Positions 23,339 through 30,855 of a stretch of DNA of 64,000 nt are shown here, piece after piece (the first letter of the stretch is position 1; the number at the start of each line of letters is the position of its first letter). This DNA comes from Amycolatopsis sp. NBRC 101858 (GTDB lineage Bacteria > Actinomycetota > Actinomycetes > Mycobacteriales > Pseudonocardiaceae). The notes beneath the pieces are model-generated. The model was given only the letters and a program-made list of their open reading frames with translations, was not told where the DNA came from and searched no databases. The stretch spans positions 372,001 to 436,000 of the forward strand of contig NZ_BSTD01000006.1 in NCBI RefSeq assembly GCF_030269325.1, written 5' to 3'. A program made the position numbers and the translations under genes.

Positions 23339-25371
23339 TCGGCGGGCTCCTTGGGTTTCGGCGCAGCCACCGGCTTGCCGTTGGGCGAGAAACCGCGGCG
23401 GACGTCGCCGGCCGCGGGCCGCTCGTTGCGGACGCGCGCGGCCGCCTTGGCCGAGGACTCCAGCTGCCACGGCACGCTCGCCACGATCACGCCGGACTGG
23501 AACAGCAGGCGGCCCTTGAGCCGCAGCGCGCTCTGGTTGTGCAGCACCTGTTCCCACCAGTGCCCGACCACGTACTCCGGGATGAACACGGTGACCACGT
23601 TGCGCGGGTTGTCACCGCGCACGCGCTTCACGTAGTCGAGGACCGGCTTCGTGATCTCGCGGTAGGGCGATTCGACGACTTTCAGCGGCACCTTGAAGTT
23701 GTGGGCGTCCCACTCAGCGGTCAACCGCCGCGTGTCCGCATCGTCCACATTGACCGTCACGGCTTCGAGGACGTCCGGGCGCATCGCCTTGGCGTAGGCC
23801 AGCGCGCGCAGCGTCGGGCGGTGCAGTTTGGACACCAGCACGATCGCGTGGTTGCGCGACGGCAGCACGGTCGGGGTGTCACCCAGGTCCTTCAGCTCGT
23901 CGGCGACGCGGTCGTAGTGCCGCCGGATCGCGGTCATCAGCACGAAGATGGCGATCATCGCCGCGATCGCGATCCACGCGCCGAGCAGGAACTTGGTGAT
24001 GAGCACGATCACCAGCACGACGCCGGTGCAGGTGAGGCCGACCGCGTTCACCGTCTGCGAGCGCCGCATCCGCCGCCGCACGCCGGGGTCGGTTTCCTTG
24101 GCCAGCAACCGGTTCCAGTGCCGGATCATGCCGGCCTGGCTCACCGTGAACGACACGAACACGCCCACGATGTAGAGCTGGATGAGCCGGGTGACCTCGG
24201 CGTCGAACGCGATGATCAGCACCAGCGCGAACGCCGACAGGAACAGGATCCCGTTGGAGAACGCCAGCCGGTCGCCGCGGGTGTGCAGCTGCCGCGGCAG
24301 GTAGCGGTCCTGCGCCAGGATCGAGCCCAGCACCGGGAAGCCGTTGAACGCCGTGTTCGCGGCCAGCAGCAGGATGATGCCGGTGGAGAAGGAGATGTAG
24401 TAGAAAGCCGGCGGGAAGTCGGCGAACACCGCGTGCGCGATCTGCGCGACGATCGTCTTCTGCTCGTAGCCGGCCGGCGCGCCGGCGAGCTGCTCCGCCG
24501 GGTCCTCGGCGAACTTGACGTCGGTGATCGTGGCCAGCGTGATGATGCCGACCAGCATGGTCACCGCGAGCAGGCCCATCATCAGCAGCGTCGTCGCCGC
24601 GTTCTTCGACTTGGGTTTCTGGAACGCCGGGACGCCGTTGCTGATCGCCTCGACCCCGGTCAGCGCCGCCGCGCCGGAGGAGAACGCCCGCAGCACCAGG
24701 AACGCGTACGCCACCCCCGCGAAGGTCCCCTCGGCGTTCAAGGTGAACCCGGCGCTCTCGGCCTTCATTTCGGTGCCGGTGGCCGCCTGCACCAGGCCCC
24801 ACACGACCATGACCAGGATGCCCAGGATGAACCCGTATGTCGGGATCGCGAAGGCCTTCCCCGACTCCCGGATGCCGCGCAGGTTCAACGACGTCAGCAC
24901 GACCACGATGACGATCGAAGCGAGCACTTTGTGTTGCGCCACCCACGGGACCGCCGACCCGATGTTGGCCACACCGGACGAAGTGGACACCGCGACCGTC
25001 AGCACGTAGTCGACGAGCAGCGCGCTCGCCACGGTCAGGCCGAACTTCCCGCCCAGGTTCGTGTTGGCGACCTCGTAGTCGCCACCGCCGCTCGGGTACG
25101 CGTGCACGTTCTGCCGGTAGGACGCGACGACGACCAGCATGACCAGGGCGACCATGATGCCGATCCACGGCGCCAGCGCGTAGGCGGAGAGACCCGCGAC
25201 GCTCAGCGTCAGGAAGATCTCTTCCGGCGCGTACGCCACGCTCGAGAGCGCGTCGGACGCGAAGATGGGCAGCGCGATGCGCTTCGGGAGGAGCGTGTGA
25301 GCGAGCCTGTCACTGCGGAACGGACGTCCGAGGACCAGGCGTTTCAGCACGGTCGGGAACTTCGACACCAC
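23335..25371 (-). CDS. APC-superfamily permease resembling KimA-type potassium transporters
   Basis: The 678-residue protein has about 12 membrane helices (to about residue 480) and a 190-residue cytoplasmic C-terminal domain. The N-terminal half has the segments FASDALSSVAYAPEEI, SYRQNVHAYPSGGGDYEV, LLVDYVLTVAVS and LNLRGIRESG, which closely match B. subtilis KimA (YdaO) as I remember it. KimA-type proteins take up K+ with H+ and bind c-di-AMP in the C-terminal domain. The divergent neighbours are two RCK potassium-regulatory proteins with no TrkH-like channel, supporting a K+ role. It corresponds to Rv2690c, usually annotated as amino acid permease. The GTG start is uncertain (25368, 25371 or 25395; no clear ribosome site). 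Confidence 0.85.
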   Translation of the reverse strand: MVSKFPTVLKRLVLGRPFRSDRLAHTLLPKRIALPIFASDALSSVAYAPEEIFLTLSVAGLSAYALAPWIGIMVALVMLVVVASYRQNVHAYPSGGGDYEVANTNLGGKFGLTVASALLVDYVLTVAVSTSSGVANIGSAVPWVAQHKVLASIVIVVVLTSLNLRGIRESGKAFAIPTYGFILGILVMVVWGLVQAATGTEMKAESAGFTLNAEGTFAGVAYAFLVLRAFSSGAAALTGVEAISNGVPAFQKPKSKNAATTLLMMGLLAVTMLVGIITLATITDVKFAEDPAEQLAGAPAGYEQKTIVAQIAHAVFADFPPAFYYISFSTGIILLLAANTAFNGFPVLGSILAQDRYLPRQLHTRGDRLAFSNGILFLSAFALVLIIAFDAEVTRLIQLYIVGVFVSFTVSQAGMIRHWNRLLAKETDPGVRRRMRRSQTVNAVGLTCTGVVLVIVLITKFLLGAWIAIAAMIAIFVLMTAIRRHYDRVADELKDLGDTPTVLPSRNHAIVLVSKLHRPTLRALAYAKAMRPDVLEAVTVNVDDADTRRLTAEWDAHNFKVPLKVVESPYREITKPVLDYVKRVRGDNPRNVVTVFIPEYVVGHWWEQVLHNQSALRLKGRLLFQSGVIVASVPWQLESSAKAAARVRNERPAAGDVRRGFSPNGKPVAAPKPKEPAE

Positions 25372-25461
25372 GGAAGCGTAGCTGTCGGGGCGCACGGTAG
25401 GTTCGGCGCTGGTATGTCGGGGGTAGGAACGGACGGGTAACCGCCGAAGAGGAGGCAGGGC

Positions 25462-26127
25462 GTGCACGTGGTGATCATGGGATGCGGCCGGGTAGGCGCG
25501 TCCCTGGCCGCTGCGCTGGAGCGGCTCGGCCACGAGGTGGCCGTCATCGACAAGAGCCAGCAGGCGTTCCGCCGGCTCGGCAGCGACTTCCACGGCCAGC
25601 AGGTCGTCGGGGTCGGGTTCGACCGCAAGGTGCTGATCGAAGCGGGCATCGAGCGGGCCGGCGCGTTCGCCGCGGTGTCCAGCGGCGACAACTCGAACAT
25701 CATCTCCGCGCGGGTCGCCCGCGAGAACTTCGGCATCGAGCACGTCGTCGCGCGGATCTACGACCACAAGCGCGCGGCCGTCTACGAGCGGCTGGGCATC
25801 CCGACGGTGGCGACCGTGCCGTGGACGACCGACCGGTTCCTGCGCACGCTCCTGCCGGACGGCGTCGCGTCGGCGTGGCGGGACCCGTCGGGCAACGTCG
25901 CGCTGCTGCAGCTGCCGCTGCACGAGGGCTGGGTCGGGCACTCCGTCCGATCACTGCAGGAGGCTTCCGGCGCGCGGGTGGCGTTCATCATGCGCTTCGG
26001 CACGCCGGTGCTGCCGGACAACAAGACCGTGGTGCAGGACGGCGACGACGTGTGGGTGGCCGCGCGCTCCGGCACCGTCAGCGACGTGACCAGTGTGGCC
26101 AACCGCGAACCGGAGGACGAGGCATGA
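25462..26127 (+). CDS. ceoB: RCK-domain potassium uptake regulatory protein CeoB (TrkA family)
   Basis: The 221-residue protein has one RCK_N Rossmann domain (HVVIMGCGRVGASLAAALE at the N-terminus, NAD(H)-binding GxGxxG) and one RCK_C ligand domain (about residues 135-210). Such subunits gate a partner K+ transporter. Good ribosome site GAGGAGG at 25449-25455 before the GTG. Its stop overlaps the ATG of ceoC by 4 bp, so the two half-size RCK proteins probably form hetero-oligomers. Orthologue of Rv2691, divergent from the KimA-like permease with a 90-nt gap between the starts. Confidence 0.92.
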   Translation: MHVVIMGCGRVGASLAAALERLGHEVAVIDKSQQAFRRLGSDFHGQQVVGVGFDRKVLIEAGIERAGAFAAVSSGDNSNIISARVARENFGIEHVVARIYDHKRAAVYERLGIPTVATVPWTTDRFLRTLLPDGVASAWRDPSGNVALLQLPLHEGWVGHSVRSLQEASGARVAFIMRFGTPVLPDNKTVVQDGDDVWVAARSGTVSDVTSVANREPEDEA

Positions 26128-26780
26128 GGGTCGCGATCGCCGGGGCGGGCGCGGTGGGGCGCTCCATCGCCAACGAGCTGATCGACGGCAGGCACCAGGT
26201 GATGCTCATCGAGCGGGAGGCCGACCAGTTCGAGCCGCAGACCGTCGAACAGGCCGACTGGGTGCTCGGCGACGCCTGCGAGGTGTCGATCCTGGAGGAG
26301 TCCGGGATCGAGCAGTGCGACGTCGTGATCGCCGCGACCGGCGACGACAAGGCGAACCTCGTCGTGTCGCTGCTGGCCAAGACGGAGTTCGCGGTGCGGC
26401 GCGTCGTGGCGCGGGTGAACAACCCGGCCAACGAGTGGCTGTTCACCGACGCCTGGGGCGTGGACGTGGCGGTGTCTACGCCGAGGATGCTCGCGGCGAT
26501 GGTCGAGGAGGCGGTCAGCGTCGGCGACCTGGTGCGGCTGATGACGTTCCGCCAGAGCAATGCGAACCTCGTCGAGCTGACGCTGCCGGCGGAGACCCCG
26601 CTGGCGGGCAAGCCGGTGAGCGACCTGACGCTCCCGCGCGACGCGGCCCTGGTGACGATCCTCCGGGGCGACCGCGTGATCGTCCCGCAGCCGGAGGACC
26701 CCCTGGAGCCGGGCGACGAGCTCCTGTTCGTCGCGACGGCGGACGTCGAGCCGGAGATCCGGACGGCGCTGGGTTACTGA
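26124..26780 (+). CDS. ceoC: RCK-domain potassium uptake regulatory protein CeoC (TrkA family)
   Basis: The 218-residue product repeats the layout of CeoB: RCK_N with GAGAVGRSIANELI and the acidic NAD-ribose residue in MLIERE near 30, then RCK_C (about residues 135-218, ending GDELLFVATADVEPEI). Together with CeoB it equals one two-domain TrkA. No gene for a Trk/Ktr channel subunit lies nearby, so the adjacent KimA-like permease is the obvious candidate partner. Orthologue of Rv2692. A perfect 12-bp hairpin follows 10 nt after the stop. Confidence 0.92.
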   Translation: MRVAIAGAGAVGRSIANELIDGRHQVMLIEREADQFEPQTVEQADWVLGDACEVSILEESGIEQCDVVIAATGDDKANLVVSLLAKTEFAVRRVVARVNNPANEWLFTDAWGVDVAVSTPRMLAAMVEEAVSVGDLVRLMTFRQSNANLVELTLPAETPLAGKPVSDLTLPRDAALVTILRGDRVIVPQPEDPLEPGDELLFVATADVEPEIRTALGY

Positions 26781-26790
26781 GGACACGAAG

Positions 26791-26820
26791 AAGGCCCCCG
26801 GCGAGCGTGCCGGGGGCCTT
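26791..26820 (+). terminator. Terminator of the ceoBC operon
   Basis: AAGGCCCCCGGC (26791-26802) pairs with GCCGGGGGCCTT (26809-26820) around a GAGCGT loop; a T-containing tail TTTCTCG follows. Part of this sequence recurs inverted at 26891-26910. Confidence 0.88.
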
Positions 26821-26830
26821 TCTCGTGAGT

Positions 26831-26887
26831 CTCAGGCTTCGGGAGCCTGGGCGTACTTCTCGCGCAACCGGGCTTCGACCTCGGCGT
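26831..26887 (-). pseudogene. Partial duplicate of the DUF3159 gene 3' end
   Basis: These 57 bp match 27057-27113, the last codons of the DUF3159 gene, with only two mismatches, and lie in the same orientation about 226 bp beyond the true end. Immediately beyond it, 26891-26910 is an exact 20-bp inverse copy of 26784-26803, which includes the left arm of the ceoBC terminator. The block looks like the scar of a local duplication or template switch. It has no start codon and is not expected to be translated. The remaining sequence to 27056 shows no gene. Confidence 0.75.
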
Positions 26888-27057
26888 GCGCGCCGGGGGC
26901 CTTCTTCGTGGAACCGGTTCGAGGGGCCGCGCCGAGATGTCATGAAAGAAGCCCGCGACGGCCCGGCCTCCGCGGCAGCCGTGGGAAACGCGACCTGCCC
27001 GGCCCCGGACGCCGGGTGCCCTGAATGACTCGTTCAAGACATCCGAGCCGCAATGAC

Positions 27058-27783
27058 TCAGGCCTCGGGAGCCTGGGCGTACTTCTCGCGCAGCCGGGCT
27101 TCGACCTCGGCGTCGGTCTCCGGCTTCGGCGTCGTCTCCTCGAGTGCCTTCAGCCGCTTGTCCGAGCGGCGCACCGCCCAGACCACCACCAGCAGGCCCA
27201 GCGCGTACAGCGGGTACCCCATCGCGATCTTCGCGAAGGCCAGCCAGCCGGTGTAGTCCTCCTGGTAGAGCCACCGCTGGACGACGAACCGGGCGGCGAA
27301 CACGAGCGCCAACGCCAGCGTCGCGATGTCGTACGCGTAGCGGGACGGCTTGTCCTTGCGCCACGCCTGCCCGGTGCCGTTCAGCACGTTCCACACGACG
27401 CCCGCGATCGGCCAGCGCACCACCACCGACAGCACGAAGATGCCGCAATAAACCAGGCTCGCGTAGATCCCGAAGAGGAAGAACCCCTTCGCGGACCCGG
27501 TGCGATAGGCGATGAACGCCGCGATCGCGACGCCGAAGAACCCGGAGATCGCCGGCTGCAGGGGCTCCTTGCGGACCACCCGCAGCACGGTGATCGCCAC
27601 CGCACTGCCCACCGACGTCCAGATGGCGGCGGTCAGGCCGAAGAACGCGTTCGCCAGGACGAAGACGATCACCGGCACCGACGAGTAGATCAGGCCGGAC
27701 ACGCCGCCCATCTGCTCGAGCAGGGTCGGCTGTGGTTCTTCGTCCGCGTCGGTCTTCTTCTCGCTCGGGGCGGGTTCAGTCAC
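27058..27783 (-). CDS. DUF3159 family membrane protein
   Basis: The 241-residue protein has a charged cytoplasmic N-terminus, about six membrane helices (residues about 30-205) and a basic/acidic C-terminal tail (RRSDKRLKALEETTPKPETDAEVEARLREK). It belongs to the family of M. tuberculosis Rv2693c. The function is not established; intracellular septation protein-like topology has been noted for related proteins. A GTG start is used and the OB-fold gene ends 9 nt upstream, so the two are likely cotranslated. A near-identical copy of its last 57 bp lies downstream at 26831-26887. Confidence 0.85.
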   Translation of the reverse strand: MTEPAPSEKKTDADEEPQPTLLEQMGGVSGLIYSSVPVIVFVLANAFFGLTAAIWTSVGSAVAITVLRVVRKEPLQPAISGFFGVAIAAFIAYRTGSAKGFFLFGIYASLVYCGIFVLSVVVRWPIAGVVWNVLNGTGQAWRKDKPSRYAYDIATLALALVFAARFVVQRWLYQEDYTGWLAFAKIAMGYPLYALGLLVVVWAVRRSDKRLKALEETTPKPETDAEVEARLREKYAQAPEA

Positions 27784-27792
27784 GATGGGTGA

Positions 27793-28173
27793 TCAACTCA
27801 CTGGGCTCTGGAGCTCGTAATAGGGGTTGTAAAGCACCTTCTGGCCGTCACGCTCGGCCATCCGGCCGCGCACCTTGATCGTCCGGCCTGGCTCGATGCC
27901 CGGGATCCGGCGGCGGCCGAGCCAGATTAGCGTCACGCCCTGTGTCCCGTCGAACAGCTCGGCCTCCAGCGTGGCGGCCTCGTTCGTCGGGCAGAGCTCC
28001 ACGCTGCGGAGTCTCCCCATCACGGTGACCTCTTCGCCGGAACGGCAGTCACAGGCCCGCTGCGCGCCCTCGGCGCCGGACCTCATCGACATCTCGTCGG
28101 CGTCGAGCTCGTCGACGTCGCTGGTCAGCTTGCGTACCAACCGGCTGAAGTAGCCGCCGTCTTTGGCGGACAT
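27793..28173 (-). CDS. OB-fold nucleic-acid-binding-like protein (Rv2694c family)
   Basis: The 126-residue protein has a charged N-terminal region of about 45 residues, then a single OB fold: EEVTVMGRLRSVEL, LEAELFDGTQGVTLIWLGRRRIPGI, GRTIKVRGRMA and VLYNPYYEL form the expected strands. Such small OB proteins bind single-stranded nucleic acid or act as accessory factors; its role is unknown. ATG 28173 has an AGGAG site six nt upstream. It is transcribed with the DUF3159 gene and divergent from the alpha/beta hydrolase gene. Confidence 0.85.
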   Translation of the reverse strand: MSAKDGGYFSRLVRKLTSDVDELDADEMSMRSGAEGAQRACDCRSGEEVTVMGRLRSVELCPTNEAATLEAELFDGTQGVTLIWLGRRRIPGIEPGRTIKVRGRMAERDGQKVLYNPYYELQSPVS

Positions 28174-28278
28174 AGGTGCTCCTGTGCTCCGGGGCCCCCG
28201 ACAAACTGCTTGCGGCCCGTGCGATTCCAGCGTACTGCGGTCCCCGCCAGGGAAACGCCTTTGCGCAAAGATCGCAAC

Positions 28279-28992
28279 GTGACGTCCGCAATCAGAGTTC
28301 CCGCCGCGGTGCTGCTGCCCGGCACCGGCTCGGACGAGGTGTTCGTCCGGGCGGTCTTCGCCGGCCCGCTGCGCGCCCTCGGTGTCCCGCTCATCGCGCC
28401 ACCGCCGCCGCCCGGTGCGGCCCTGGCCGAGGGTTACCTGGCGACACTGGACGCGCTGGCGGACGAACACGGCGAACTGCTCGTAGGCGGCATTTCGTTC
28501 GGCGCCCACCTCGCCGCGGAGTGGGCGGTGGCCAATCCGGGCCGTTGCGGGGGCCTGCTGGCCGCGCTCCCGGCCTGGAACGGCGCTCCCGGCTCAGCAC
28601 CCGCATCGCTGGCCGCGACGCTGTCCGCGGATCTGGTGGCCGAATCCGGGGTCGACGTCGCGCTGGCCCAGACGGCGGGCAGCCCGGACTGGCTGCGGGC
28701 GGAGCTCGACCGGGCGTGGCGCCGCCACGGCGCCGGGCTGGCGGCGGGCCTGCGCGTCGCCGCCGGCCGCCCGTCCCCGACGCTCGGCGAACTCGCCGCG
28801 CTGACCGTCCCGGCCGGGATCGGCACGTGCACCGACGACCCGATCCACCCGACGAAAGTCGCGTCGGCGTGGGCCGGCGCACTCCCCCGCGCGGCGCTCG
28901 GCGAGACGACGCTCACGGCGCTGGGCGCGGATCGCGAGTCCCTCGGCCGGGCGACCGTCCTCGCCTTCCTCCGGGCCCTCCGAACGCCATGA
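28279..28992 (+). CDS. Small alpha/beta hydrolase-like protein (Rv2695 family)
   Basis: The 237-residue protein has an alpha/beta-hydrolase pattern: LLPGTGSDE at the oxyanion strand, a nucleophile-elbow-like GGISFGAHLAAEWA near residue 75, and a late GTCTDDPIHPTKV carrying possible acid and histidine. The elbow serine in GISFGAH is well placed, so hydrolase activity is plausible, but no substrate is known. GTG 28279 is preferred over more upstream codons because similarity begins there; no strong ribosome site is seen. Its stop codon lies inside the terminator hairpin. Confidence 0.8.
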   Translation: MTSAIRVPAAVLLPGTGSDEVFVRAVFAGPLRALGVPLIAPPPPPGAALAEGYLATLDALADEHGELLVGGISFGAHLAAEWAVANPGRCGGLLAALPAWNGAPGSAPASLAATLSADLVAESGVDVALAQTAGSPDWLRAELDRAWRRHGAGLAAGLRVAAGRPSPTLGELAALTVPAGIGTCTDDPIHPTKVASAWAGALPRAALGETTLTALGADRESLGRATVLAFLRALRTP

Positions 28993-29037
28993 GGGGCACC
29001 TTCACGGCCTCGAGAGCCGTGAAGGTGCCCCTCGTGG
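28987..29037. terminator. Long bidirectional hairpin overlapping the stop codon of the hydrolase gene
   Basis: GAGGGGCACCTTCACGGC (28991-29008) pairs perfectly with its complement at 29016-29033 around CTCGAGA; allowing one mismatch the stem extends outward by four more pairs on each side. The hydrolase TGA (28990-28992) sits in the left arm, and the convergent DUF3710 gene ends at 29044. I recall similar AAGGTGCCCCTC hairpins as a recurring Amycolatopsis intergenic element. Confidence 0.9.
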
Positions 29038-29043
29038 AGCGGG

Positions 29044-29706
29044 TCAGCCCTGTTGCTGCTGGGCCGCGATGTGCTCGGCGACGGCCTCGGGCAGCGTGAT
29101 GGTCAGCGGGGTGCGGACCGGCATCGGCGCGTCGCCGCGGTCGACGATCGTGCGGCGCACGATCCCCCGCAGCACCTCCACCGCCGCCGCGGCCTCCGAC
29201 TGCGGCCCGGCGATGACGCCGCGCAGCATCCAGCGCGGCCGGTCGATGCCGACGAAGCGCAGCGAGACGTCGCCGACGATGGCCGAGATCTCCAGGCCCC
29301 ACACGCCGCGGCCGATGTTGACCTTGGCGCCGTCGGCCCGCAGCTGCTCGGCCAGCTCGGTGCTGACCTCCCGCCAGAGCCCGCCCGTGCGCGGCGCGGC
29401 GTAGGCGCTGACCGTGATCTGGCCCTGCTCGGTGACGACGTGCACGGCGCGCACGCCCCCGGTCTCCGGGTCCATCTCGACCTGGACCTGGGACCCGTCG
29501 GGCACCGGCACCTTCACCGAGCCGAGGTCGATCCGCGGGACGCCGTCGTCCTCGAAGTCCGCGACGTCGAACGGGCCGTCGGAGACGTCCGACAGCTCGT
29601 CGTCCTCGTCGTACGCCTCGTCCTCGATCGTGTCGTCGGCCTCGGGCGCGCCGTGCCTTCCGCCGGACCCGCCCTCGGTCCGCCGCTTGCGTCCGAAAAT
29701 CCCCAC
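29044..29706 (-). CDS. DUF3710 family protein
   Basis: The 220-residue soluble protein has an acidic, low-complexity N-terminus (EADDTIEDEAYDEDDELSD) and a globular DUF3710 domain (about residues 55-210: GGVRAVHVVTEQGQITVSAYAA..., GRGVWGLEISAIVG, RWMLRGVIAGP). It ends in a glutamine run AAQQQQG. It is the family of Rv2696c, usually next to dut in actinobacteria; no function is established. The GTG start (after GGAGAAG) overlaps the last base of the dut stop codon. Confidence 0.88.
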   Translation of the reverse strand: MGIFGRKRRTEGGSGGRHGAPEADDTIEDEAYDEDDELSDVSDGPFDVADFEDDGVPRIDLGSVKVPVPDGSQVQVEMDPETGGVRAVHVVTEQGQITVSAYAAPRTGGLWREVSTELAEQLRADGAKVNIGRGVWGLEISAIVGDVSLRFVGIDRPRWMLRGVIAGPQSEAAAAVEVLRGIVRRTIVDRGDAPMPVRTPLTITLPEAVAEHIAAQQQQG

Positions 29707-30209
29707 TACTTCTCCGTTCCTTCCCCCGCGCCGGCGCTCGCGCCGGGCACGTCTGCTCCCAGTGTGGCGTGTCCGCCCGTGGAGCCGTAGCCTCCGGCGC
29801 CCCGTTCGGTGGCGTCGAGCTCGGCGACCTCGACGAACTCGGCGTGCTCGACCCGCTGCACGACCAGCTGGGCGATGCGGTCGCCGCGCGCGAGCTTCAC
29901 CGGGTGCACCGGGTCGTGGTTGATCAGGCAGACCTTGATCTCCCCGCGGTAGCCCGCGTCGATCGTGCCCGGCGTGTTCACCACCGAGAGGCCGACCCGG
30001 GCGGCCAGGCCCGACCGCGGGTGGACGAACCCCGCGTACCCGGGTGGGAGGGCGATCGCGACGCCGGTGCCGACGACGCCGCGTTCCCCGGGTTCCAGCA
30101 CGATATCCGAGGTCGTGACGAGGTCGGCCCCCGCGTCGCCCGGCCGGGCGTAGGCGGGGAGCGGGACATCCGGGTCGAGCCGGGAGAGGAGTACCTGAAC
30201 GCTGGACAC
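29706..30209 (-). CDS. dut: Deoxyuridine 5'-triphosphate nucleotidohydrolase (dUTPase)
   Basis: This enzyme hydrolyses dUTP to dUMP and PPi, keeping uracil out of DNA and supplying dTMP synthesis. All five trimeric dUTPase motifs are visible: RPGDAGADL near residue 22, HPRSGLAAR near 63, NTPGTIDAGYRGEIKV near 78, GDRIAQLVVQ near 108, and the C-terminal ATERGAGGYGSTG near 132. At 167 residues it is slightly long because of a disordered tail. GTG start; downstream DUF3710 begins at its last base. Orthologue of Rv2697c. Confidence 0.95.
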   Translation of the reverse strand: MSSVQVLLSRLDPDVPLPAYARPGDAGADLVTTSDIVLEPGERGVVGTGVAIALPPGYAGFVHPRSGLAARVGLSVVNTPGTIDAGYRGEIKVCLINHDPVHPVKLARGDRIAQLVVQRVEHAEFVEVAELDATERGAGGYGSTGGHATLGADVPGASAGAGEGTEK

Positions 30210-30221
30210 GGGCGGCGAGAT

Positions 30222-30227
30222 TACTCT
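30222..30227 (+). promoter_or_regulatory. Candidate -10 element for a leaderless DUF3093 mRNA
   Basis: TACTCT lies with its last base 7 nt before the GTG at 30234, so transcription would begin at or next to the start codon. No ribosome site exists upstream of that GTG, consistent with a leaderless transcript, a common arrangement in actinobacteria. It sits in the 24-nt gap to the divergent dut gene. Confidence 0.5.
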
Positions 30228-30233
30228 CTACCC

Positions 30234-30716
30234 GTGGGTGAATCTGCGAAGACGGCCGCGAGTGCCGCGGTCCGGCACTCCGAGCGGCTGTACGTGCCGT
30301 GGTGGGGCTGGCCGCTGCCGGTGCTGGGCGCCGTCCTGCTCGCGGCCGAGGTCGACATGGGCTACCCGGGTGTCCGGGCGTGGCTGCCGTACGTGATCGC
30401 GCTGCCGGTCGTCGTGGGGCTGATGCTGTCGCTGGGCCGGTCCAAGGTCCGCGTCACCGGCGGTGACGAGCCGGAGCTGTGGGTGGGCGACGCGCACCTG
30501 CCGCTGCGCTACGTCGGGCAGGTCGAGGTCTTCGACAAGGACGCCAAGCGCAAGGCGCTGGGCCGCGACGGCGACCCGGCCGCCTACGTGCTGCACCGCG
30601 GCTGGGTCGGCCCGGTCGTGCGCGTCACCCTCACCGATCCGGCCGACCCGACGCCGTACTGGCTGTTCAGCACCCGGCACCCCGAGCGCGTCGCCGAGCT
30701 GGTCAAGGGCGCCTGA
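30234..30716 (+). CDS. DUF3093 family membrane protein
   Basis: The 160-residue protein has two membrane helices (about residues 20-37 and 45-63) and a cytoplasmic beta-rich domain (VRVTGGDEPELWVGDAHLPL, YVGQVEVFDKDAKRKALGR, YWLFSTRHPERVAELV). It matches the family of Rv2698 between dut and the DUF4193 gene. The function is unknown; the C-terminal part resembles a PH-like domain, which is my reading only. A perfect 13-bp hairpin follows. Confidence 0.87.
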   Translation: MGESAKTAASAAVRHSERLYVPWWGWPLPVLGAVLLAAEVDMGYPGVRAWLPYVIALPVVVGLMLSLGRSKVRVTGGDEPELWVGDAHLPLRYVGQVEVFDKDAKRKALGRDGDPAAYVLHRGWVGPVVRVTLTDPADPTPYWLFSTRHPERVAELVKGA

Positions 30717-30731
30717 CCCCCAAGACATGGG

Positions 30732-30761
30732 AAGGGGGCCGGCCTGCCGGCCGGCCCCCTT
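30732..30761 (+). terminator. Terminator after the DUF3093 gene
   Basis: AAGGGGGCCGGCC (30732-30744) pairs perfectly with GGCCGGCCCCCTT (30749-30761) around TGCC, starting 15 nt after the stop. Confidence 0.88.
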
Positions 30762-30855
30762 GTCCCCAGCGCGCTTCGAGCCTCCCCAAGAGATCCCTCG
30801 AGGCTCTCCGTCGCGTCTGTTCGTCCCCTGAACCCTGGTCCGAGATCCCGCGCGG

